A stretch of 13,677 nt of DNA, taken from contig DATELN010000020.1 of NCBI GenBank assembly GCA_035276605.1, forward strand, positions 1 through 13,677. Reading direction: 5' to 3'. Source of the DNA: GCA-003244245 sp035276605. Its GTDB lineage: Bacteria > Actinomycetota > Actinomycetes > Mycobacteriales > Pseudonocardiaceae. Below are positions 7,194-12,275 of this stretch, one piece after another. The position numbers were made by a program, and so were the translations under genes. Position 1 is the first letter of the stretch; each line of letters starts with the position of its first letter. The notes under the pieces are model-generated. The model was given only the letters and a program-made list of their open reading frames with translations, did no database searches and was not told where the DNA came from.

Positions 7194-7813
7194 GGAATCG
7201 ATACCTTTCGTCCGGTGACGGTGCACCCGTGGCGGGCCAGGTTGGCGACGACGTCCACCAGCAACTGCCGCTCCACGACCTTGATCCGCTCGTGCAGCAC
7301 CTGCTCAGTGTCGTCGGACCGCACCTCGACGGTGCGCTGAGCCACGATCGGACCGGTGTCTACCCCAGCGTCCACCAGGTGCATCGTCGTGCCGGTCACC
7401 CACACGCCGTGTGCGAGCGCGTCGGCTACCGCGCGGGTACCGGGAAATGCGGGCAGCAGCGAGGGATGACTGTTGAGGATGCGGCCACCGAAGCGGTCGA
7501 GGAACGCTGGGCCCAACAGCCGCATAAACCCGGCAGTCACGACCAGGTCCGGCGCGTGCGAGGCGACCGCCCCGGTGAGCGCGGCGTCCCAGGACCGCCG
7601 GTCGGGATGCTGGGCCAACTCGACGACGAAGGTGGGCAGCTCACTTTTCTCGGCGCGTCGCAATCCACCGGCGCCGGGCCGGTCCGCGCCGACGGCGACG
7701 ATCTGGGCCGGGTAGTCGGTATCCGCCGCATTCAGCAGTGCCTGCAGCAGCGTCCCAGTCCCGGACACCAGGACAACGACCCGGGCAGGGGTCGGCAGAC
7801 GAAGCTGGTACAC
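7190..7813 (-). CDS. purN: Phosphoribosylglycinamide formyltransferase
   Basis: The enzyme transfers a formyl group from 10-formyltetrahydrofolate to GAR, the third step of purine synthesis. Landmarks are VVVLVSGTGTLLQALL near the N-terminus (phosphate-binding SGxGTxLQ), GFMRLLGP, ILNSHPSLLPAFPG with the catalytic Asn and His, and VDAGVDTGPIVAQ with the catalytic Asp. I placed the start at the GTG at 7813, giving 207 residues, close to the usual size, with AGGA just before it. The frame stays open upstream, with a GTG at 7849 and a TTG at 7864, so an N-terminus up to 17 residues longer is possible. The stop codon overlaps the purH ATG by four bases. The region upstream is a pseudogene zone, so purN is the first gene of its operon. 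Confidence 0.93.
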   Translation of the reverse strand: MYQLRLPTPARVVVLVSGTGTLLQALLNAADTDYPAQIVAVGADRPGAGGLRRAEKSELPTFVVELAQHPDRRSWDAALTGAVASHAPDLVVTAGFMRLLGPAFLDRFGGRILNSHPSLLPAFPGTRAVADALAHGVWVTGTTMHLVDAGVDTGPIVAQRTVEVRSDDTEQVLHERIKVVERQLLVDVVANLARHGCTVTGRKVSIP

Positions 7814-7853
7814 GGTGTCCTGACGGTAGCGGCGAGATCGCGGGAACACTGCC

Positions 7854-7859
7854 AGACTA
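7854..7859 (-). promoter_or_regulatory. Candidate -10 element of the purNH operon
   Basis: TAGTCT on the minus strand matches the actinobacterial TANNNT -10 form. Transcription would start near 7847, giving a short leader to GTG 7813 or a leaderless message at GTG 7849. No convincing -35 element is seen. Confidence 0.25.
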
Positions 7860-7922
7860 ACCAATAAAAACTCGACGGCACTGCTTGCGCAGCTGTAGTG
7901 GTCGGCGCCGGGTGACCAGCGT

Positions 7923-8130
7923 CATGGAGCAGCTGGTTTGTTGGACGATGCGCCTCTCCCACAGGATGTGCTTTTGCACCTTGCCCGAAGGGGTGAGGAG
8001 AAAATCGCTCATAAACACCTAGTGCTTCGGTGTCTTGTACGGCGCCAGGTGCCGGCAGCAGAAGGCGAAAAGCCGTTCGACGGTGGGCGAGCAGCCTGAC
8101 GCGGGTCGTAGGAACGCGGCTATCACCGGC
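7923..8130 (-). pseudogene. Remnant of an acyl-CoA ligase C-terminal domain, with amber stop
   Basis: Minus-strand translation from about 8128 reads VIAAFLRPASG, then ERLFAFCCRHLAPYKTPKH, then TAG at 8021-8019. In the same frame it continues VFMSDFLLTPSGKVQKHILWERR down to about 7945. This is the end of the AMP-binding (ANL) enzyme C-terminal domain, including the LTPSGKVQK motif whose Lys is needed for adenylation. The amber codon sits where relatives often have Trp or Val, so a single TGG to TAG change would explain it. Homology stops abruptly near 8130, and the large N-terminal part of the enzyme is absent, so this is a dead 3' fragment. After about 7940 the frame has no recognisable content. 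Confidence 0.75.
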
Positions 8131-8148
8131 ATGAAACTCAACCGTGCC

Positions 8149-8174
8149 GCGATCACGTTCTGGAACGTGATCGC
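8149..8174. repeat. Perfect 12-bp inverted repeat
   Basis: GCGATCACGTTC (8149-8160) and GAACGTGATCGC (8163-8174) are exact reverse complements around TG. The repeat lies 47 bp beyond the menG stop, at the upstream edge of the acyl-CoA ligase remnant. It could be a terminator stem for menG, an operator, or the end of a lost element. There is no T-run directly after it on either strand. It also lies in a 24-codon + strand ORF (8131-8205, MKLNRAAITFWNVIAENPP...) that I do not recognise. I see nothing else in 8175-8220. Confidence 0.6.
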
Positions 8175-8220
8175 CGAGAACCCACCGGCGATCCAGGACC
8201 GCTGAGCACCCCGTTGCGGC

Positions 8221-8925
8221 CTACCGCGAGAGGAAGCTGGGGGTCTTGATCGCGTGGTGCAGGGCGACAATGCCGCCGGTGAGGTCGCGCCAGGCGACGT
8301 CGGTCCAGCCGGCGGCGGCCACCCGCCGAGCGAGCTGCTGCTGGTTAGGCCAGGCCCGGATGGTTTCGGCGAGGTAGACGTAGGCTTCCGGGTTACTGCT
8401 CACCCGGCGCGCGACTGCCGGCAGCGCGCGCATCAGGTATTCCAGATACACGATGCGGAAAGGGGCCCAGGTGGGAATGGAGAATTCGCAGACCACCAGC
8501 CGGCCACCCGGCCGCGTCACTCGGGCCATCTCAGCCAGCGCGGCGTCGGGGTCGGCCACGTTGCGCAGTCCGAACGAGATCGTGACCGCGTCGAAGACAC
8601 CATCGGCGAACGGCAAGGCCAGCGCGTCGGCTCCAACCAGCGGCACCCGGCGATGCCGGCCCGCGCGCAGCATCTCCAGGGAGAAATCGGCAGCCACGCT
8701 CCACGCTCCGGCGCGGGTGAACTCGATGGTGGACACTGCGGTGCCGGCGGCGAGATCCAGCACCCGCTCCCCGGCCTTGGCAGCCACGGCAATGCGGGTA
8801 CAGCGGCGCCACCACCTGTCCTGGCCGAATGACAGTACGGTGTTCGTCAGGTCGTAGCGGCGGGCCACCGCGTCGAACATCGCCGCGACGTCGCGGGGGT
8901 CCTTGTCCAGCCCGGCTCTCGACAC
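8221..8925 (-). CDS. menG: Demethylmenaquinone methyltransferase
   Basis: The 234-residue class I SAM-dependent methyltransferase adds the ring methyl group in the last step of menaquinone synthesis at the membrane face. Features are the UbiE/MenG start RDVAAMFDAVARRYDLTNTVLSFGQDRWWRR (beginning at residue 11), motif I VLDLAAGTAVST (55-66), FDAVTISFGLRNVADP (111-126), VTRPGGRLVVCEFS (136-149), and the family signature SSNPEAYVYLAETIRAWP (about 177-194). Length and N-terminus (MSRAGLDKDPRDVA) closely resemble mycobacterial Rv0558 as I recall it. The start is the GTG at 8925. TAGGGT lies six bases upstream and could be either a -10 element of a leaderless message or part of a ribosome binding site (AGGGTG). 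The DUF3592 gene at 10430-10900 and menF at 10977 are the associated pathway neighbours. In older literature the gene is also called ubiE or menH. Confidence 0.95.
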   Translation of the reverse strand: MSRAGLDKDPRDVAAMFDAVARRYDLTNTVLSFGQDRWWRRCTRIAVAAKAGERVLDLAAGTAVSTIEFTRAGAWSVAADFSLEMLRAGRHRRVPLVGADALALPFADGVFDAVTISFGLRNVADPDAALAEMARVTRPGGRLVVCEFSIPTWAPFRIVYLEYLMRALPAVARRVSSNPEAYVYLAETIRAWPNQQQLARRVAAAGWTDVAWRDLTGGIVALHHAIKTPSFLSR

Positions 8926-8931
8926 AGCGTC

Positions 8932-8937
8932 ACCCTA
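8932..8937 (-). promoter_or_regulatory. Candidate -10 element or ribosome binding site of menG
   Basis: TAGGGT on the minus strand ends six bases before the GTG start. It fits TANNNT at the distance expected for a leaderless transcript, but AGGGTG could equally serve ribosome binding. The sequence cannot decide. Confidence 0.3.
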
Positions 8938-9684
8938 CGGCTGGTGGCTCTTCAAGTACCGCCAACCTGCCCGGGGCACGCTGTCAACCGCTACCAACCC
9001 GTCCACGCGTGCCCTCGGCTTTCGGAGCATCATCGCGGGTCGCTGAAGCTGCGGGGTGTGCGGCGTGGCGCGCCACTGCGGTGCGCGCTGCGGATTGGCC
9101 TGCCACAGGGCCCGCCGCACGCCGTCAAGGTCGTAGTCGGTGGCGTAGACCGGGGTCCCAGGCTGCTGGCGCCACGACCGAGCTCGTCGATCAATTGCAT
9201 GACCACTGCTCTTGCACCGCTGTCATCGCCAGCTACCGGCAGGGCAATGCGTCCGGGCGTCCCCGGCGGACGGCCATAATCGCACAAGTGGTCCGCATAG
9301 ATGTTGTTGCACGCCTTGATCACCGCTCGACCAAGCTGTTGTTCTACCCAGCGGCTCTCGGGCATGCCACCCTCGATCGCGTCGAGCGACCATCTCGTTG
9401 CTGAGGGTAGTAGTTGCCGGTGTCGACGACGACCGTCTCACTGGTGCCGGCGAATAGGTCGTCCGGCAAGTCGGGAATGTTTTCTCCGGAATAGTCACCA
9501 CAACGAGGTCCGCATCACGTGCCGCTTCAGTCACCATAACCGCGGTGGCCCCGGCCTGCGCGGCCAGGTCATGCAGCGTTTGCGGACCACATGAGTTCGC
9601 CACGGACACGTCATGGCCCGACGCCGCCAGACGCCGCGTCAACGTGCCGCCAATATTCCCCGCACCAATGATACCGATCCTCAT
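8935..9684 (-). pseudogene. NADPH-dependent F420 reductase family pseudogene
   Basis: The gene begins well: AGGAG five bases before the ATG at 9684, then MRIGIIGAGNIGGTLTRRLAASGHDV (Rossmann GxGxxG for NADPH), a diverged NSRGP-like NSCGP, and DADLVVVTIPEK. Three lesions follow. (1) One A is missing in the run at 9480-9483; restoring it gives NIPDLPDDLFAGTSETVVVDTGNYYP. (2) One base is missing near 9385-9387; restoring it gives LDAIEGGMPESRWVEQQLG. The chain then runs AVIKACNNIYADHL and PVAGDDSGARAVVMQLIDELG. (3) Near 9174-9181 about ten residues are lost out of frame, after which the family end SWRQQPGTPVYATDYDLDG and VRRALWQANPQRAPQWRATP resumes in a third frame. An open tail continues to a TAG at 8935, through the repeat upstream of menG. 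Relatives reduce F420 with NADPH or are related oxidoreductases. The two single-base losses could be sequencing errors; the larger loss is harder to explain that way. Confidence 0.8.
8939..9000 (-). repeat. Dispersed 62-bp repeat, copy A (inverted relative to copy B)
   Basis: Read on the minus strand from 9000, it aligns without gaps to 10368-10429 on the plus strand. GGGTTGG...GTTGACAGC corresponds to GGGTTGG...GTTAACAGC, then 12 variable bases, then an identical 18-base core GGTTGGCGGTACTTGAAG (8967-8950), then GC-ACCA. By hand about 44 of 61 positions agree. It ends 13 bases before the menG start codon. Both copies are open in the same frame and read ...GWRYLK..., so they may be fragments of a repeated small coding sequence. 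Confidence 0.6.
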
Positions 9685-9831
9685 GTGCACTCCTGACCGG
9701 TGGCGATCCTATTCTGGTCATGCCCGGACGGCTCGCGGCGAAACCCATCGGGTAACCAGCCCACCCGCGAGGGGCTCGCTGGTCAGACTGGCCACAGCAC
9801 TGGGTAACGACCGTGCTGGCCAGGTTCGGCC

Positions 9832-9837
9832 TACGCT
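9832..9837 (+). promoter_or_regulatory. Candidate -10 element of the YciI-like gene
   Basis: TACGCT fits TANNNT, 51 bases before the ATG at 9889, and leaves room for the ribosome binding site found there. No good -35 is visible. The rest of 9685-9885, between the two divergent genes, shows no other clear signal. Confidence 0.25.
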
Positions 9838-9888
9838 GACCGCGGGAAGCACTCGCCGACGGCATTTACCGCCGCGGAAGGAAGGGTG

Positions 9889-10161
9889 ATGTACTCGTTA
9901 CTGTTCTATGATTACGTGGCCGATATCGCCGAACGTCGAGCGCCTTTTCGAGAGGAACATTTGGCATTGGCCGGTGAGCTGCATGAACGAGGAATCCTGC
10001 CGATGGCTGGCGCACTCGTCGAACCGTTGGATGGCGCCATTTTAGTGTTTTCGACCGACGATCGCTCGGTTGTGGAGGATTTCGTGGCCCGAGATCCGTA
10101 CGTACGCGAAGGACTAGTCACGTCCTGGCGAGTCAGACTATGGAATGTCGTCATCGGCTGA
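9889..10161 (+). CDS. YciI-like (YCII-related) small protein
   Basis: The 90-residue protein fits the YCII family, small ferredoxin-like-fold proteins that form dimers and whose reaction is mostly unknown. It has MYSLLFYDYV (first strand), the family-type RAPFREEHLALAGELHERG with the conserved His, PLDGAILVFS, and the characteristic end DPYVREGLVTSWRVRLWNVV. I chose ATG 9889 over the adjacent GTG 9886 because AAGGA (9878-9882) is then six bases away. Codon use is unlike the neighbours: two TTA Leu codons (9898 and 10042), one AGA, and only about 57% G/C at third positions by hand count. Together with its position beside a pseudogene and between inverted repeats, this suggests recent acquisition. 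Confidence 0.85.
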   Translation: MYSLLFYDYVADIAERRAPFREEHLALAGELHERGILPMAGALVEPLDGAILVFSTDDRSVVEDFVARDPYVREGLVTSWRVRLWNVVIG

Positions 10162-10178
10162 AGACCGCCAAACCCTAA

Positions 10179-10208
10179 CGTTGGCAGATGCATATGCATC
10201 TGCCAACG
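10179..10208. repeat. 30-bp perfect palindrome
   Basis: CGTTGGCAGATGCAT followed directly by its exact reverse complement, centred between 10193 and 10194, starts 18 bases after the YciI-like stop codon. It has no spacer and no T-run. It could act as a bidirectional hairpin terminator, a dimeric regulator operator, or a recombination site. The remaining bases up to 10367 hold no gene I can support. Confidence 0.9.
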
Positions 10209-10367
10209 CAGGTCGGCTCTTCGATCGCCGGGTGGCTGGGCGTCCCGGCGCTGCGCCCAGGTTCTGCGATCGACAATCCATACGATGCCGCAGCGCGGTG
10301 TGCTGCACATGAGGGTTCTCCCCTAGCGGATCCCTGGTTGAGTCCCGGGGTTGCTCCGAGCCAGGCG

Positions 10368-10429
10368 GGGTTGGCTGTAGTTAACAGCAGTTGGTGGCCG
10401 GGTTGGCGGTACTTGAAGGGCTACCAACG
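10368..10429 (+). repeat. Dispersed 62-bp repeat, copy B
   Basis: This is the partner of 8939-9000, in the opposite orientation, with the same colinear blocks: GGGTTGG...GTTAACAGC, 12 variable bases, the core GGTTGGCGGTACTTGAAG at 10401-10418, then GGCTACCAAC. It ends right at the last codon of the DUF3592 gene on the other strand. GTTGG and CCAAC at the ends of its core could pair weakly. Confidence 0.6.
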
Positions 10430-10900
10430 TCAGCGCGAGGCGCCACGGCGGTGGCGCCGGCGCAACCACCAGGAAGCTGGGGCCAACAACGACCACACTG
10501 CCGCCAGAGTGATCACCGCTGGGGTCACGCCCTGCAGCCAGGTGCGTCCGGCAACGCGCACCTGATCGGGATCGGCACGGTCATACTCCACTCGCACCAG
10601 CTGACCCACCTGCAGCTCCGACGGGTAGGCGACGCCCTCGTCCGGGCGGTACACCTTGCCGTTGGGCACAGCGAACTGCACCAGAGTCCGTAGGGGGGTC
10701 ACAACGAGCACCTGGGCGGTGGCATGGCCAGTATGGGCGTCGATCCGGGCATCATCCAGCGCGGCCCCGGCGAGCGCTATCGTCATGAGTGCAGTCAGCA
10801 CACTCGCCGCCACAAGCGGTACCCACCAGATCCGCCGGCGCTGCCGGCCGGCAGCCGGTCGGGTGATTTCACCAACGGGTGCGGTAGCGAGAACGGTCAT
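10430..10900 (-). CDS. DUF3592-type membrane protein of the menaquinone cluster
   Basis: The 156-residue protein starts at an ATG (10900) with a basic stretch (GRQRRRIWW) before a first membrane segment (about residues 24-48). An extracytoplasmic beta-rich part follows: TGHATAQVLVVTPLRTLVQFAVPNGKVY (beginning at about residue 57), then LQVGQLVRVEYDRADPDQVRVAG. A second membrane segment (about 122-146) and the basic tail WWLRRRHRRGASR complete it. This is the layout of DUF3592 proteins. In M. tuberculosis a similar protein, Rv0556, lies between menD and menH/menG; here it lies next to menF and one presumed insertion away from menG. Its job is unknown. No ribosome binding site precedes the ATG; a -10-like TACGCT sits seven bases upstream, as for a leaderless message. 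Confidence 0.8.
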   Translation of the reverse strand: MTVLATAPVGEITRPAAGRQRRRIWWVPLVAASVLTALMTIALAGAALDDARIDAHTGHATAQVLVVTPLRTLVQFAVPNGKVYRPDEGVAYPSELQVGQLVRVEYDRADPDQVRVAGRTWLQGVTPAVITLAAVWSLLAPASWWLRRRHRRGASR

Positions 10901-10907
10901 TGCGCGC

Positions 10908-10913
10908 AGCGTA
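10908..10913 (-). promoter_or_regulatory. Leaderless-type -10 element of the DUF3592 gene
   Basis: TACGCT on the minus strand is seven bases before the ATG at 10900, the spacing at which transcription would begin at or next to the start codon. No Shine-Dalgarno sequence is present. Confidence 0.4.
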
Positions 10914-10961
10914 GCGCTGGCGTAACCGGACTCGCCGCGCGCGCCATCATCCCGGTCGCAC

Positions 10962-10967
10962 TAATAC
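10962..10967 (+). promoter_or_regulatory. Leaderless-type -10 element of menF
   Basis: TAATAC lies nine bases before the GTG at 10977 with no purine-rich ribosome binding site beyond GGGG next to the start. It differs from TANNNT only at the last base. With the element at 10908 it makes a compact divergent promoter region of 76 bp. Confidence 0.35.
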
Positions 10968-10976
10968 GCTGACGGG

Positions 10977-12215
10977 GTGACCACCGCCCCGCTGACCGAC
11001 CGGCTGGTCGTGCGCTCGCGTCTGGTGCAGGGCGGTAGCGCCCTGCTCGACATGTTGCCCTCCCCCCGCGGGGTCCTGTCCTGGGTGCGGGCCGGGGAGG
11101 GGTTAGTGGCGTGGGGCGAGGTGGCCCGGGTATGCACCGAGGGCCCGTACCGCTTCGCCCGGGCGCAGGACTGGTGGCAGTCCTTCTGCGCCCAGCTGGA
11201 CACCCGTGATGAGGTCGGGCTGCCGGGCAGCGGTCCGGTTGCCTTCGCCAGCCTGGCCTTCGATGACTCCCCGGGCAGTTCGGTCCTGGTGGTACCGCGA
11301 GTGATAGTGGGGCGTCGGGACGGCCGGACCTGGGTCACCGAGTTCCAAACCGGTGTCGCGACTGGGCAGGTGGTGCCGGTCAGCCGTCCCCAAGGGCTGC
11401 GCTACTCCGACGGCGAGCTACCGGTCACCGCATGGCGTGATGCGGTGGCCCGCGCGGTCTCCCGAATGCGCGATGGGGCCGTGCCGGCGAAGGTGGTCCT
11501 CGCCCACGACCTGCTGGCCGTCGCGGACGAACCGCTGGATCCCCGGTTCCTCCTGCACGGGTTGGCCGCCCGGTATCCCTCGTGCTGGACGTTCGCGGTG
11601 GATCAACTGGTGGGCGCCACCCCGGAGTTGTTGCTGCGCCGGCGTGGCACCGAGGTACTTTCGCGGGTGCTGGCCGGCACCATCTGGCCCCATGACGGCG
11701 CCAACGCCGGGGCGCTGGCGCTAGAGCTGCTCGACTCGGCGAAGGATCGCGACGAGCACCGATACGCGGTGGACTCGCTGGCGCAGGCGCTCAATCCGTT
11801 CTGCACCAATTTGACAGTGCCCGCCGCGCCCAGGGTGCTGGAGCTGCGCAACGTGCTGCACCTGGCCACCGAGGTGCGCGGGGTGCTGCATCCGGCCGGC
11901 CCGCCGTTGCTGACGTTGGCTGACGCCGTGCATCCCACCGCCGCCGTCGGTGGCACGCCGACCCCGGCGGCGATCAGCACCATCAGCGAGCTGGAGGCCA
12001 TGGACCGCGGGCGCTACGCCGGGCCGGTCGGCTGGGTCGATGCTGCTGGGGACGGCGAGCTGGGCATCGCGCTGCGCTGCGCTCAGGTCGTCGGCCGGTT
12101 CGCGCGGATGTTCGCCGGCTGCGGGATCGTAGCCGGTTCCGATCCCGACTCCGAAGTCGCCGAAGCCGCCGCCAAACTCGTGCCCATCCGGGACGCCCTA
12201 GAAGGCGTCCACTAG
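10977..12215 (+). CDS. menF: Isochorismate synthase
   Basis: The 412-residue chorismate-binding enzyme converts chorismate to isochorismate, the first committed step to menaquinone. Conserved elements of the MenF/EntC type are all present: AKVVLAHDL with Lys172 (equivalent to the water-activating Lys190 of E. coli MenF), GATPELLL (213-220), SRVLAGTI (229-236), SAKDRDEH (254-261), LHLATEVRG (294-302), HPTAAVGGTP (319-328), DRGRYAGPVGW (343-353) and FAGCGIVAGSDPDSE (379-393), the last two including Mg-binding and substrate-binding residues. The Lys separates it from anthranilate and aminodeoxychorismate synthases. A siderophore or salicylate role (entC/dhbC) cannot be excluded by sequence, but menG and the DUF3592 gene nearby favour menaquinone. 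The start is the GTG at 10977; the following codons give MTTAPLTDRL. Confidence 0.93.
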   Translation: MTTAPLTDRLVVRSRLVQGGSALLDMLPSPRGVLSWVRAGEGLVAWGEVARVCTEGPYRFARAQDWWQSFCAQLDTRDEVGLPGSGPVAFASLAFDDSPGSSVLVVPRVIVGRRDGRTWVTEFQTGVATGQVVPVSRPQGLRYSDGELPVTAWRDAVARAVSRMRDGAVPAKVVLAHDLLAVADEPLDPRFLLHGLAARYPSCWTFAVDQLVGATPELLLRRRGTEVLSRVLAGTIWPHDGANAGALALELLDSAKDRDEHRYAVDSLAQALNPFCTNLTVPAAPRVLELRNVLHLATEVRGVLHPAGPPLLTLADAVHPTAAVGGTPTPAAISTISELEAMDRGRYAGPVGWVDAAGDGELGIALRCAQVVGRFARMFAGCGIVAGSDPDSEVAEAAAKLVPIRDALEGVH

Positions 12216-12224
12216 CCCTGCCCT

Positions 12225-12248
12225 CCCCGATATGTCTCCATATCGGGG
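12225..12248. terminator. Bidirectional hairpin terminator between menF and the peptidase gene
   Basis: CCCCGATAT (12225-12233) and ATATCGGGG (12240-12248) form a perfect 9-bp stem with loop GTCTCC, nine bases after the menF stop and 27 bases from the end of the convergent peptidase gene. CCCT before and AGGG after can lengthen it past a small bulge. It lacks a U-tract, which is common for actinobacterial terminators. Confidence 0.7.
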
Positions 12249-12275
12249 TAGAGGGACCCAGGGTGTAAAGAGGGC

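Larger units (their letters stand above)
8938..10430. mobile_element. Possible 1.5-kb insertion bounded by inverted repeats
   Basis: The segment is bordered by the two 62-bp repeats in inverted, outward-pointing orientation. It contains one decayed gene, one small gene of atypical codon use, and a 30-bp palindrome. Without it the DUF3592 gene would run straight into menG in the same direction, matching the known mycobacterial neighbourhood. No transposase and no clear target duplication is seen, so a non-autonomous element or a recombination between repeats is only an inference. Confidence 0.3.

Noticed and set aside
7193..7226. Longer purH start at GTG 7226
   Set aside because: The ATG at 7193 overlaps the purN stop as ATGA and matches the usual N-terminus; the extra 11 residues have no counterpart that I know of.
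10188..10565. + strand ORF of 125 codons starting inside the 30-bp palindrome
   Set aside because: No ribosome binding site precedes it, it runs antisense into the DUF3592 gene, and the composition is not protein-like; only the repeat part (GWRYLK) is notable.
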